A stretch of 33,194 nt of DNA from a virus, in the IMG/VR virus record IMGVR_UViG_3300028553_000107, positions 1 to 33,194 of that record, one strand, 5' to 3'. The first letter of the stretch is position 1. Every line of letters begins with the position of its first letter. Shown one piece after another: positions 7,780-15,339 of this stretch. The translations under genes and the position numbers were made by a program. The notes below the pieces were generated by a model. That model was not told where the DNA came from, searched no databases, and saw nothing but the letters and a program-made list of their open reading frames with translations.

Positions 7780-8846
7780 ATTTTTTTTAATACCTCAATT
7801 ATTTTTTCAGATGTAGTTCCATTACCCAACCAGTCAATATTTTTATTTTCTTCAAATTTTTTAACAAAATTATTTATATTATCTATTTCATAACGACAAA
7901 CATGATCATTTATTTTTAACATAATCGAACAGTGGTTTTGTATGCTTTCAGGACGTTCAGTATAATCACGAGGAACAATCACAGGAACATTTAACAATGC
8001 AGGTTCTTCTTGCCCTGTTCCCGAATCACTTATAATAAAAATGGAACGATTGCATAATTTCAGATATTCATCAAAACTTTGAAGCGGTATGCAGATACAA
8101 TTATTTTTATATTCTTCGTATAATCCATATTCATCAAGTTTTTTTATTGTTCTTGGAAAGTTTAAAAATATGAATGCGTAACCATAATTCTTTTTAAAAT
8201 ATTTTATATACTCCAACAGGATTTGCGTTCGGTTTTTATACAGAAAATTTTCAGGACGATGGATATCAACTAAAACATGTTCATATGTTCTAGGAGCAAA
8301 CGTCTTTTGTTTTATAACTTCCACTATAGTATTTCCTACCACGTGAATGTTTTGAGAAGGAATGTTTTCCTTCAATAATTTATCTTTGTAGTTTTCATGA
8401 TAAACAAAATGAATATCCGATACACTATCACAAACAACCCGATTGATTTCCTCAAGCATTCTTCGGTCACCTGATCTCATTCCTGCTTCGATATGAATTA
8501 CACGATATCCTTCTTTTTTAACGGCAACTGAACATGCAACCGAATTAGAATCTCCTAAAAAGATAACCCCATCTACATTTTTTATTGTACGTAAAAGTTC
8601 AATAAGTTTTACTGAAGCTTCTGCAGTTTGATGAAAATGTTCCTTACCCTCGCCTCCAATATGAAGATTATGATCTGGATTTCTAATGGAAAGACTTTTA
8701 AAAAAAACATCAGAAAGCATAGCATCAAAATGCTGTCCAGTATGAACCATGACATGATTAAAATTATCATCAAGTTTTTTAAAAATTTCAGACATACGGA
8801 CAAAATCTGGGCGTATACCTATGACTGTAACAAATGTTTTTTTCAT
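7776..8846 (-). CDS. wecB: UDP-N-acetylglucosamine 2-epimerase
   Basis: The enzyme interconverts UDP-GlcNAc and UDP-ManNAc. Matches to the WecB/RffE family are strong: TVIGIRPDFVRM at the N-terminus (usual GTRPE-I), HTGQHFD (35-41), FLGDSNS (97-102, catalytic Asp region), HIEAGMRSGDRRMLEEINRV (118-137), VVGNT, VDIHRPENF and SDSGTGQEEPALLNVPVIVP near residues 273-292. The full length of 356 residues is near the family norm of about 375. It lies in the middle of the operon with ATGA overlaps on both sides. UDP-ManNAc is a precursor of ManNAcA and of sialic-acid-like sugars, but no dehydrogenase or NeuB-like enzyme is visible here, so the host or genes outside the window must complete the route. 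Confidence 0.92.
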   Translation of the reverse strand: MKKTFVTVIGIRPDFVRMSEIFKKLDDNFNHVMVHTGQHFDAMLSDVFFKSLSIRNPDHNLHIGGEGKEHFHQTAEASVKLIELLRTIKNVDGVIFLGDSNSVACSVAVKKEGYRVIHIEAGMRSGDRRMLEEINRVVCDSVSDIHFVYHENYKDKLLKENIPSQNIHVVGNTIVEVIKQKTFAPRTYEHVLVDIHRPENFLYKNRTQILLEYIKYFKKNYGYAFIFLNFPRTIKKLDEYGLYEEYKNNCICIPLQSFDEYLKLCNRSIFIISDSGTGQEEPALLNVPVIVPRDYTERPESIQNHCSIMLKINDHVCRYEIDNINNFVKKFEENKNIDWLGNGTTSEKIIEVLKKI

Positions 8847-9694
8847 TGATTGTACTGGGTTACTTTACGAGGAACCATCTTACCCAGACCTTTTGTGTTT
8901 TCAACCCTATAACTTGTTATTTTACATGTATATTTTTCAAATAATATACGGTTAAAATCTTGAAATAATTGAGAAAGAATAGGGTGATGTTCTGTATAAT
9001 TCCCCAAACCATGCCATTGATGTATCACAATAGGAACATTGCTGTATTCTACATTCATTTTTTTATTTAAAATTCGTTTGACCAAATCATTATCGTCATA
9101 AGCAACAGCAAAACTATAATTTTCATCAAAACCACCAAGATCATCCAAATCCTTTTTCTTTATGGCACATGCAAAATGCATTTTTGTGTCCCTATAAATT
9201 GGATGATTGTACCATGCCGTTTCTTCGCAATGGCTAACCGGACGATTCACTATTGGATTTATAGACTGATTGATGACGGAAAAATCAATTTGTTTTACAT
9301 TTTCATTTCTTATCTTTTCAGAAAGTTGCTTGTCTATGTTATAACAACTAAAAACCAAATAATCATTATCAGATATAGTTGAAGCTTTTTGAAGAACTTG
9401 ACCCATATGAAAACATTCAGGGTTTTGAAGCAGAACCACATCTCCTTTGGCATAACTAAAACCTATGTTGAATGGAATACACGGATTGGTATAAAATTTA
9501 TTTTCTTTTTCCAATCGAACTAATGTTATTGGAAAATCGTATTGTTTAAGTTTTTCCTCAAGACGATGTTCTTCTGAACTACAATCATCAACAACAACCA
9601 ATTCAAAATCGGTATATTTACTTTTTTGAATAGTTCTTAAAGTAAATTCAAAAAGATTCCACCGATTATTATAAGCTGTTATTATAGATACCAT
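8843..9694 (-). CDS. GT2 family glycosyltransferase, 283 aa
   Basis: MVSIITAYNNR with ELVVVDDCSSEE (32-43) is the textbook N-terminal half of family 2. The metal-site position reads LLQNPECFHMG, where N-P-E replaces the usual DxD, a known variation in processing GT2 enzymes. GGFDENYSFAVAYDDNDLVKR carries the acceptor-side catalytic acid motif. The start overlaps the end of the upstream transferase by 26 bases and the stop overlaps the epimerase start by ATGA. It may act with its neighbour on the same glycan. The donor is unknown. Confidence 0.88.
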   Translation of the reverse strand: MVSIITAYNNRWNLFEFTLRTIQKSKYTDFELVVVDDCSSEEHRLEEKLKQYDFPITLVRLEKENKFYTNPCIPFNIGFSYAKGDVVLLQNPECFHMGQVLQKASTISDNDYLVFSCYNIDKQLSEKIRNENVKQIDFSVINQSINPIVNRPVSHCEETAWYNHPIYRDTKMHFACAIKKKDLDDLGGFDENYSFAVAYDDNDLVKRILNKKMNVEYSNVPIVIHQWHGLGNYTEHHPILSQLFQDFNRILFEKYTCKITSYRVENTKGLGKMVPRKVTQYNQ

Positions 9695-10481
9695 TTTTCT
9701 TTATTTCTTTTAGTATTTTTATTACTTGTTCTCTGCTTGAATCTGGAACACAATTTTGCCATGCCGGATTATAACCATGTTTTTTTGAAAATAGACCGGC
9801 ACCTTTAATAATATTTTCCCGCCAATCATTACGAGGTCGGATCGAACTGCTGTGTTCTGAACACATTTGTTCACCAATAAGATCCATACTATCAGCAAGG
9901 TCTGCCCAATTCCAATAAGGAGTGGTATAACCTGCTTTGGCTATTCGATAACTATGCTCTACATGTTCAAAAGCGTTAAGAAATTGTTCATCAATAAGAC
10001 CAACCTTTTGTAATACTTCCCTGGTATAATAACAAAAAGACCCTACACATCCTTGAACAATTGCAATTTTTAGATTTTCTGGATATTCCACCACAAACCG
10101 GGGACATGTCGGACCTCCAGATAAGCCATTTTTATTGGCAGGCCCATGATAAGCAAACATAAAATGTTGAATTCCTGTAGCTTCCCTGGCTTTTATATAT
10201 TTGTTGAAAACATCAGTATTTTTAATAATCATGTCATCTTCAATTATGAAAATATGCTCAAATCCCCTTTCCAATAAGTTTTTAAATAATATATTTTTAC
10301 TTTTACCTACACCCTGATTTTGTTTATTTTGTATAAAAACATGATTTTTACGGATTGGTTCTTTAATTGGTTCACCATCATTGATTGTAACAGCAAAATA
10401 GTCTTCTGGAATGCTTGCAAGGCATTTATTGTAAAAATCCTGCCTATTGCAAGTTACTATTCCTATACCAATGTTTTTCAC
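9669..10481 (-). CDS. GT-A glycosyltransferase, first gene of the glycan operon, 270 aa
   Basis: IGIGIVTCNRQDFYNKCLAS is the family 2 N-terminal strand, and IFIIEDDMIIKN (EDD at 81-83) the DxD metal site. GGPTCPRFVVEYP and GSFCYYTREVLQKVGLIDEQF follow the usual GT2 C-terminal pattern. The start codon is GTG (10481), chosen because MKNIGIGIVT begins the first strand and no in-frame ATG fits. The GTG stands seven bases after GTAAATC, a one-mismatch version of the box seen before many genes here, and the 33-base divergent gap also serves the fibre gene at 10515. It probably starts the long minus-strand operon. Confidence 0.85.
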   Translation of the reverse strand: MKNIGIGIVTCNRQDFYNKCLASIPEDYFAVTINDGEPIKEPIRKNHVFIQNKQNQGVGKSKNILFKNLLERGFEHIFIIEDDMIIKNTDVFNKYIKAREATGIQHFMFAYHGPANKNGLSGGPTCPRFVVEYPENLKIAIVQGCVGSFCYYTREVLQKVGLIDEQFLNAFEHVEHSYRIAKAGYTTPYWNWADLADSMDLIGEQMCSEHSSSIRPRNDWRENIIKGAGLFSKKHGYNPAWQNCVPDSSREQVIKILKEIKKNGIYNNSL

Positions 10482-10500
10482 TTGTATTGATTTACTTTAA

Positions 10501-10508
10501 TATAAATA
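10501..10508 (+). promoter_or_regulatory. TATAAATA late-promoter box for the fibre gene at 10515
   Basis: An exact T4-type TATAAATA ends six bases before the ATG at 10515. The transcription start expected about 6-8 bases downstream of such a box would fall on or beside the start codon. Confidence 0.6.
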
Positions 10509-10514
10509 ATATCA

Positions 10515-11117
10515 ATGGCTGATCCGAATGTAGTTAATATCAAAGGACTACCTCGCATTGAGGAAATTGTTAATGGTAATCTTTTAATAGTGGAAAACGA
10601 ACAAGGCACAAATACGCTTGATTTTGTTAATTTTGTTATTGGTCCGAATAACACCAGTTTTTTTAATCAAATTACAAATTTATCTGCTGCCGTGGTTTCT
10701 TTAAGTGCAACAACCACCAGTCTTATTAATAGCTTAAGTGCCACAACCACAAGTCTTATTAATAGCTTATGTGCCACAACAAATGCTGAAATACAATCAC
10801 TTTCCAGCACAGTAGACACTAGACTTTTAAATGTATCTGCAATTTATTACACAACAGGAACAGTAATCATAAGCACTGGATATAACGTCAGTAATTTAGT
10901 TTCAGTCGTAAAATCATCTTCCGACCTGAATGTATCTGCAAATGATTTGACCCTGGTTTTAGGTTCTAGTGCAAGTGGAAATCCATTTATTTATATGAAT
11001 GATAATGATGTTACCAATATTGGAAATGTTGTTAATTTTTACGTGAGAACAACCAATATTGTTCAAACAAGCAGCATAAGTATTCGATACAGAATCTTAA
11101 AACCTTATTCGGTTTAA
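10515..11117 (+). CDS. Tail-fibre-like structural protein, 200 aa
   Basis: The protein is Thr/Ser/Asn/Ala rich and low in cysteine and charge, as phage fibres are. Residues 1-55 resemble the N-termini of the two other fibre-like proteins in this window (…NLLIVENEQGT…LDFVNFVIG against …DHLVGF…VADFITFIE). Residues 56-100 are a heptad-like rod made of an 11-residue repeat, LSATTTSLINS, which probably forms a trimeric coil. The remainder is beta-rich. It is the only plus-strand fibre gene and faces the end of the 11147-11944 fibre gene. It is likely an adhesin or accessory fibre; no chaperone or enzyme motif is seen. Confidence 0.65.
   Translation: MADPNVVNIKGLPRIEEIVNGNLLIVENEQGTNTLDFVNFVIGPNNTSFFNQITNLSAAVVSLSATTTSLINSLSATTTSLINSLCATTNAEIQSLSSTVDTRLLNVSAIYYTTGTVIISTGYNVSNLVSVVKSSSDLNVSANDLTLVLGSSASGNPFIYMNDNDVTNIGNVVNFYVRTTNIVQTSSISIRYRILKPYSV
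10701..10781 (+). repeat. 33-bp tandem repeat (2.5 copies) in fibre gene
   Basis: Units begin at 10701, 10734 and 10767 (TTAAGTGC.ACAACCAC... then CTTATTAATAGC); the first two differ at two bases and the third is partial. Each unit encodes LSATTTSLINS. In-frame copy number change would lengthen or shorten the rod without breaking the gene. Confidence 0.9.
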
Positions 11118-11146
11118 ATATTATAATTAATAAAGCTAAATTATAT

Positions 11147-11944
11147 TTATATAAGATTACCTGTAACTAAAACTCTACCTGATAATGCTGTATATGTGTT
11201 TGTCCCTGTGCTATCTACTCTAAACCATATTCTATTTTGCGGAGATGCATCATTACCAGAAACTAATGCTGTTCCATTTGATGCAGTTACAGATCCACCA
11301 ATTCTATAATATCTGTTTATAGTAATTAAAGTGCCAGGTGTGGTTAAGCTTAGTTGATTTGTAACTTGATTAGCTGCGTTTGTTAATGTATCACTTCTAT
11401 ATAATCTAAAGGCAGGTAAGCTAGTATCACCCACATTACCGCCTGCTACTGCATCAATAATAATGGAAAAATCTGTAGCTAAAAACACTTTACCAGCTGG
11501 AACAGTGTATAGTAACTGAGCAGATGATGTATTAAGAAAATCTATAGAACTTAAAGCTGTAGTACCTACGCCTATTTGAGTGCATATAGTTGTAGCTGGG
11601 TCTGGTATAATACTAGAAATAGAATTTACAGTGCTGTAAACACTATCCCAACTGGCACTGTTGGTTCTTACATTGCTGTATACGCTATCCCAACTGGCAC
11701 TGGCAACTTGTAATGGTGTGATATAAACGCTTTCTTCCCAAGTATCGCTCAAAGATTTTACAGTGCTGTAAACACTATCCCATCTTTCTGAAGATAATGA
11801 TGAACGTATAGAATTGTTTATAGAATTGTTTATAAAATCTGTGTAATTTATTTGAGTTTCCCGAATACCTCGATAACCCACCAAATAATCTTGAAAGGTC
11901 AAGCTTGACAATGAATCAAATGTTGCAAAAGTACTATCAGCCAT
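11147..11944 (-). CDS. Tail-fibre-like structural protein with W-D-S-V-Y repeats, 265 aa
   Basis: Residues 1-48 form an N-terminal module shared with the fibre at 17336-19069 (SSLTFQDYLVGYRG…INYTDFINN versus TSLSASDHLVGFTT…LTVADFITF). Residues 51-110 carry four copies of a roughly 14-residue repeat around SxxWDSVYSTV, which also occurs in the other fibre as W-N-S-T-Y-S-T-V. The C-terminal 150 residues are a different, beta-rich domain (LLYTVPAGKVFLATDFSIII, RLYRSDTLTNAANQV) that could be the receptor-binding tip. The gene ends one base before the membrane-protein gene upstream would continue, so the two are probably co-transcribed. Confidence 0.7.
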   Translation of the reverse strand: MADSTFATFDSLSSLTFQDYLVGYRGIRETQINYTDFINNSINNSIRSSLSSERWDSVYSTVKSLSDTWEESVYITPLQVASASWDSVYSNVRTNSASWDSVYSTVNSISSIIPDPATTICTQIGVGTTALSSIDFLNTSSAQLLYTVPAGKVFLATDFSIIIDAVAGGNVGDTSLPAFRLYRSDTLTNAANQVTNQLSLTTPGTLITINRYYRIGGSVTASNGTALVSGNDASPQNRIWFRVDSTGTNTYTALSGRVLVTGNLI

Positions 11945-11945
11945 A

Positions 11946-12857
11946 TTACATTCCTATACCTCTTACGGTTGGCTCCTTGTATATTATTTTTTCCTTTTCT
12001 TTTTCTATAACGTGGGTTTCCACATTATTTACCTTAATTTTGCGTAAATGTTGATATAAAAGAACCAAAGCAAGCGCCATTGGATCAAAAACAAAGATTA
12101 ATACCAAAATAAAGTATCGAACAGTGCGATCCAAATCCAAGCCCAATCCTTCAGAAATAAACTTAAATGTCAAAATATCACTCTTTTTCACCTGAATTTG
12201 TCTGTTTGAAAGAATCTGTGTTTCCAACTCAAGTATTTCCCTTTGAGTTTGATCATATTCTTGCATTAAATTTGTATATTCTGTATTGGCAGATTCTATG
12301 GCTTTTGATGAAACATCTATCATTCTGTCTTTGGTTTGTTGTGCCCTTTTGTCATTATAAACAATTTTATCCCCTTCTTTGTCTTTGCCTTCCACCATGG
12401 TCGTACTTTTCACAGCATCATTAAGACGTTGTTCTTGTTCTTTTTTGCTTTCATTTAATTTTTTTAAACGATCATCATATTGCACAAGAATTTCTTTTTT
12501 CTTGGCTTTGATGCTTTCCAAATTGTTTATTTTTCCTTCATCAATTGAATATTCCGCTTTACTAATAGTATACGCAGAACTTAAAAATCCGTAAATTCCA
12601 AGACTTGTGATCAGAGAAAGTGCAATTACACCTGCAACAAGATAACTGGTCAGCATTTTGTTAAGCTTGTTCCAAAGATCATGAAGTCCAATAGTGGCTG
12701 AAAATTTTGCAGCTTCTAATGCCAATCCAAGAATAATGATAGGAATGAATTGGCTTTTGAAAAGATGGGCCAGCCCATATACAGAAAAGAACGCGGCACT
12801 TCCGGCTAGTACGAAAATGCTTGCTAAAAGAGAATATTTGTACAAATCTAACTTCAC
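11946..12857 (-). CDS. Inner-membrane protein with long coiled coil, 303 aa
   Basis: Hydrophobic segments near residues 10-30, 35-54 and 70-93 are followed by a charged coiled-coil region at about 100-215 (rich in K, E and Q, e.g. KKEQEQRLNDAV) and a fourth hydrophobic segment near 243-266 ending FVFDPMALALVLLYQHL. This order (membrane helices, coiled coil, then a helix with F-D-P-x-A) resembles DUF4407-type membrane proteins of unknown function. The start is GTG at 12857, overlapping the stop of the upstream gene as GTGA. It lies between two virion-like genes. Possible roles include superinfection exclusion or envelope remodelling, but nothing in the sequence decides this. Confidence 0.6.
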   Translation of the reverse strand: MKLDLYKYSLLASIFVLAGSAAFFSVYGLAHLFKSQFIPIIILGLALEAAKFSATIGLHDLWNKLNKMLTSYLVAGVIALSLITSLGIYGFLSSAYTISKAEYSIDEGKINNLESIKAKKKEILVQYDDRLKKLNESKKEQEQRLNDAVKSTTMVEGKDKEGDKIVYNDKRAQQTKDRMIDVSSKAIESANTEYTNLMQEYDQTQREILELETQILSNRQIQVKKSDILTFKFISEGLGLDLDRTVRYFILVLIFVFDPMALALVLLYQHLRKIKVNNVETHVIEKEKEKIIYKEPTVRGIGM

Positions 12858-13297
12858 GAAAGGAATGTTATATCACCAGAACTAGGTGCAGCCCCTCCTG
12901 ATGTTACTCTTGCTCCTTGTGCATTAATAGGGAGAACGCCTACAGGCACAGTTCCAAAACTTACCCATTGTCCGCCGACATAAAAATCATATGCTTTACT
13001 AGCCCCTACAAAAACACTAGCAGCTGCAGATGCTGTTCCCAAAACAGTGTTTGTTTGAACTGGTATGGCTTTGGTAAAACCTGCCGGAGTGGTTATAACA
13101 GCATAACGGTTATAAATTAAGGGTTGAGTATCGCCATAGGCAGGATTGGCGCAAACTGAAGGATTTAACGTAGAATCTAGAACAGTGGAATTAAAAGTGG
13201 TTACAGGTGGAAAGGCAGTGCTATAGGAAAGTTCTTTAAATTTTCCTTCTTCGAATGTTTGAAAATATCTTACAGTTTGAGATGCTAATATTGCCAT
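12854..13297 (-). CDS. Probable virion-associated protein, 147 aa
   Basis: I do not recognise this family. The protein is rich in Ala, Gly, Thr, Ser and Val with few charges, as structural proteins of tails often are, and its C-terminus (GARVTSGGAAPSSGDITFL) is flexible. No signal peptide or catalytic motif is evident. It carries a CTAAATA box five bases before the start, and its stop overlaps the membrane-protein start, so the two are coupled. The context between fibre genes suggests a head or tail decoration role. Confidence 0.5.
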   Translation of the reverse strand: MAILASQTVRYFQTFEEGKFKELSYSTAFPPVTTFNSTVLDSTLNPSVCANPAYGDTQPLIYNRYAVITTPAGFTKAIPVQTNTVLGTASAAASVFVGASKAYDFYVGGQWVSFGTVPVGVLPINAQGARVTSGGAAPSSGDITFLS

Positions 13298-13302
13298 TAA
13301 AA

Positions 13303-13309
13303 TATTTAG
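13303..13309 (-). promoter_or_regulatory. CTAAATA box before the 12854-13297 gene
   Basis: CTAAATA on the minus strand ends five bases before the ATG at 13297, the commonest spacing in the window. Confidence 0.55.
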
Positions 13310-13321
13310 TAAAAATGCATA

Positions 13322-13519
13322 TTAATTAATAAAACCATTTTTTAAATTATACACACAGTTTCCATCTGTATCTATAATTTCCAAAATATCTTCACTATAG
13401 CTATTAATTTTTTCAAAAATACTTTTATGTGCCTCATAAGCATCTATGGCAGATGCATCAACTGTACGGATTTCTTTTTTCTCATTATTAATGACTTTTA
13501 CAGTGTATTTTTGATTCAT
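13322..13519 (-). CDS. Small conserved-looking hypothetical protein, 65 aa
   Basis: A short soluble protein with an alternating beta pattern at the start (KYTVKVINNEKKEIRTVDA), a helix (AYEAHKSIFEKINSY) and a final strand (DILEIIDTDGNCVYNL). The beta-alpha-beta order suggests a small compact fold, but I know of no named family. It has its own GTAAATA box five bases before the start. Confidence 0.55.
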   Translation of the reverse strand: MNQKYTVKVINNEKKEIRTVDASAIDAYEAHKSIFEKINSYSEDILEIIDTDGNCVYNLKNGFIN

Positions 13520-13524
13520 AAACC

Positions 13525-13531
13525 TATTTAC
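13525..13531 (-). promoter_or_regulatory. GTAAATA box before the 13322-13519 gene
   Basis: GTAAATA on the minus strand ends five bases before the ATG at 13519. Confidence 0.55.
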
Positions 13532-13546
13532 AAGGGTTATGCTTTT

Positions 13547-13759
13547 TTAAAGTTTGGTCTTATCTATGCCCAAAGTAAAGTTTTCACAACCCACACAATC
13601 TTCTACATTAAAAACTCTGAATCTTCCATCATTTAATTGTACCAAAAACATGCAACTATGATCCAATCCATAATCAATAACAACTACTGCTCGTCCTTCT
13701 CCATGATCTTTAGCAACGACCCAGATAGGAGGGTCCAATTGCAATAGTCTTTGATTCAT
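13547..13759 (-). CDS. Small hypothetical protein, 70 aa
   Basis: The protein is mostly beta strands: PPIWVVAKDHGEGRAVVVID and then HSCMFLVQLNDGRFRVFNVE, with two cysteines at D-C-V-G-C. The pattern suggests a small SH3-like or barrel fold. Its start overlaps the stop of the upstream gene as TAATG, so the two are translated together. No function can be assigned. Confidence 0.6.
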   Translation of the reverse strand: MNQRLLQLDPPIWVVAKDHGEGRAVVVIDYGLDHSCMFLVQLNDGRFRVFNVEDCVGCENFTLGIDKTKL

Positions 13760-14118
13760 TAAAAATTACCAAGCAATTGAACTTGTGACATTTTATTTAA
13801 AATATTGTCTTCAGTTAAAACAAAGTTGCTGTAAGCTATTTTTTCTAAAATATTTGGATTTTTTAAATTGATCATTCTGCCCAAGTTTTTACATGTTCTC
13901 ACTTCTATTATAAGGCACGGACTAAAACCGTTCATGAACAATGAAGGGCTTTTCCATTCATAAAGATACTGGTTACCATAAACCTTCTTCAAAATCAAAT
14001 TGGGGTTATTTTCACAAAAAATACGCAAATACTCTGTTATTTTTGCAGAATTTTGTTGACTTGATGTATTTTGACAATATAGTGATGCTATATTTTTATA
14101 ATCCTGTGCAAGCTTCAT
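13759..14118 (-). CDS. Hypothetical protein, 119 aa
   Basis: No family is recognised. The N-terminal third is helical (KLAQDYKNIASLYCQN and KITEYLRIFCENN) and the rest mixed (YLYEWKSPSLFMNGFSPCLI). It is preceded by CTAAATA six bases before the start and shares its 33-base upstream gap with the plus-strand gene at 14152. It is coupled to the 70-aa gene downstream. Confidence 0.5.
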   Translation of the reverse strand: MKLAQDYKNIASLYCQNTSSQQNSAKITEYLRIFCENNPNLILKKVYGNQYLYEWKSPSLFMNGFSPCLIIEVRTCKNLGRMINLKNPNILEKIAYSNFVLTEDNILNKMSQVQLLGNF

Positions 14119-14124
14119 CTTTTA

Positions 14125-14142
14125 TATTTAGCAAAATAAATA
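14125..14142. promoter_or_regulatory. Divergent pair of TAAATA boxes
   Basis: The 33-base gap holds CTAAATA on the minus strand (14125-14131, six bases before the ATG at 14118) and ATAAATA on the plus strand (14136-14142, nine bases before the ATG at 14152). Each would serve one of the two divergent genes. Confidence 0.5.
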
Positions 14143-14151
14143 ATATATAAA

Positions 14152-14598
14152 ATGTCTTTTAACATTTGTTTTACCAGCAGATTTGTTCGTTTATGTGATA
14201 AACTTGAAATACCCACGAGTTTTCTGAAACAAAAAATATATGGTTATTTAAAAGCAACAAAAAAGAAAATAAAAGGAAAACGATTATATTTTGATACACA
14301 TGGAAATCTAAAAATATCCAAATATGAAGAAACGATTCCTTTAATAGGAATTGTAACTTATTCGATAGAAAATACTAAATTAAATATTAAGAGAAAAAAC
14401 TTTTTGCGGGATCTTTTACATGAACTTAGACATTTTCAACAGAACAGAATTTATAAATGGAATATGAATGAATATACCTTAAAAGATATTGATGAAGGAA
14501 ATAGTAGATATTATAAAAGTAAAATAGAAATTGATGCCAGAAAATACGAGAAACGTTCGTTAAAACTTTATCAGGAAGTCAGAAAACTTTATGGTTGA
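14152..14598 (+). CDS. Zincin-like putative metallopeptidase, 148 aa
   Basis: RDLLHELRHFQQNR contains an HExxH motif (H-E-L-R-H, near residues 88-92), the zinc site of zincin metallopeptidases, and KIEIDARKYEKRS offers a downstream E/D-x-x-A-R segment that could supply the third ligand. The basic N-terminus (FLKQKIYGYLKATKKKIKGK) could bind nucleic acid or a membrane surface. The length is like small phage and conjugative-element zincins (ImmA or SprT-like in outline). It is a lone plus-strand gene inserted among minus-strand genes; its last 20 bases overlap the next gene tail to tail. The target is unknown. Confidence 0.6.
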   Translation: MSFNICFTSRFVRLCDKLEIPTSFLKQKIYGYLKATKKKIKGKRLYFDTHGNLKISKYEETIPLIGIVTYSIENTKLNIKRKNFLRDLLHELRHFQQNRIYKWNMNEYTLKDIDEGNSRYYKSKIEIDARKYEKRSLKLYQEVRKLYG

Positions 14599-14857
14599 TC
14601 AAATATAAAAATCCAGGAATACAAAGAAAAAATATTCCCAAATCAAAAAAGAAAATGCCAATAAACAAAGAAAGCCAAAATGAAATGCATATGTGGCATC
14701 CGCTTAACTTTGCCACAAGTGGAAATTTTAAACTCAGATAATCCTGAAACGGAAGTTTAGTAAAAATTGTTAAATCGTCCTGAATTGGACTTTTAAACCA
14801 AATAACCAAAAGTGTTTCTACAATTGCAGAACAAAGAAATAACGATTCAATCAGCAT
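14579..14857 (-). CDS. Small membrane protein with CxxC motif, 92 aa (DUF1360-like)
   Basis: Hydrophobic helices lie at about 1-20 (ESLFLCSAIVETLLVIWF), and 58-90 (FWLSLFIGIFFFDLGIFFLC and a further segment). Between them is LVAKLSGCHICISFWLS, matching the C-x-x-C-x-S-x-W pattern that I associate with DUF1360-type phage and bacterial membrane proteins. It overlaps the next minus-strand gene by 11 bases and the plus-strand zincin by 20 bases at its end. A role in the inner membrane is likely; a lysis-related or exclusion function is possible but not shown. Confidence 0.55.
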   Translation of the reverse strand: MLIESLFLCSAIVETLLVIWFKSPIQDDLTIFTKLPFQDYLSLKFPLVAKLSGCHICISFWLSLFIGIFFFDLGIFFLCIPGFLYLINHKVF

Positions 14858-15068
14858 TTTGCAAAACCAGATTCTTTTTTATGTTTTGAATGGTTTGTGT
14901 TCTTAAATTGTTATGGGCACATGGATAGCATCCACCTTGACGTTTTAGTGTTGCATTGCTTTGCACATATGAATTTCTTAAATTTTGACAATTTTTAATC
15001 TGAATTGGACAGGGTTGATCCATTTGAAAAAACTGCGTAATAATTCCATATTCTTCAACAATGTCCAT
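14847..15068 (-). CDS. Small Cys-rich protein, 73 aa
   Basis: The sequence has four cysteines arranged CPIQIKNC and later GGCYPCAHNN, a spacing that could hold one zinc ion, followed by a basic, Asn-rich tail. I place the start at the ATG at 15068 (MDIVEEYGIITQFF), seven bases after the stop of the upstream gene; a longer reading begins at 15137 but would lie largely inside that gene. The N-terminal end of the family is unknown to me. It may partner with the CxxC membrane protein encoded immediately downstream. Confidence 0.5.
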   Translation of the reverse strand: MDIVEEYGIITQFFQMDQPCPIQIKNCQNLRNSYVQSNATLKRQGGCYPCAHNNLRTQTIQNIKKNLVLQNAD

Positions 15069-15072
15069 AAAA

Positions 15073-15339
15073 TTACTTATCTGAAACTTTTGGTATATCA
15101 ATAGATTGATAATCCTGTTCTTCTTTTTTACTATCACTTATGCTTTGATCCAGAAAAGCTCGCCAAGCTATGAATCCTTGTAAAAAAAAGTTTATAAAAA
15201 TAATGGTGGTTTGCACGGGTCCGATTTCAGAAAAAAGCTTGTATCCACTCAAGTCTGACATCAGGGCAGTCAGAGACGCTATACTGATATAAAGAAATCC
15301 TCTTAAAACGTATTTTTTTAATTTAAATCTTTTTGCCAT
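15073..15339 (-). CDS. Small membrane protein with two predicted helices, 88 aa
   Basis: A basic N-terminus (MAKRFKLKKYVLR) precedes a hydrophobic helix (GFLYISIASLTALMSDL) and a second one (TTIIFINFFLQGFIAW), with a charged C-terminal tail. This shape fits a two-helix inner-membrane protein with both ends in the cytoplasm, as in some holins, but no holin family is recognised. I chose the ATG at 15339 because the codon before it is TTG and because a CTAAATA box stands six bases upstream, inside the 3' end of the nuclease gene. Confidence 0.5.
   Translation of the reverse strand: MAKRFKLKKYVLRGFLYISIASLTALMSDLSGYKLFSEIGPVQTTIIFINFFLQGFIAWRAFLDQSISDSKKEEQDYQSIDIPKVSDK

Noticed and set aside
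10701-10781. 33-bp repeats as a possible CRISPR array
   Set aside because: The units are directly adjacent with no spacers and encode an in-frame protein repeat in a fibre gene.
11118-11146. Terminator between the two convergent fibre genes (AAACC...GGTTT near 11100)
   Set aside because: The five-base stem lies inside the end of the 10515 gene and no U-run follows.
12379-12885. Plus-strand frames opposite the coiled-coil membrane protein gene
   Set aside because: They mirror the low-complexity coiled-coil region, have no fold-like pattern and lie antisense to a well-formed gene.
15137-15137. Longer start for the small Cys-rich gene (14847)
   Set aside because: It would place 69 extra bases inside the upstream gene; the ATG at 15068 gives the usual few-base gap.
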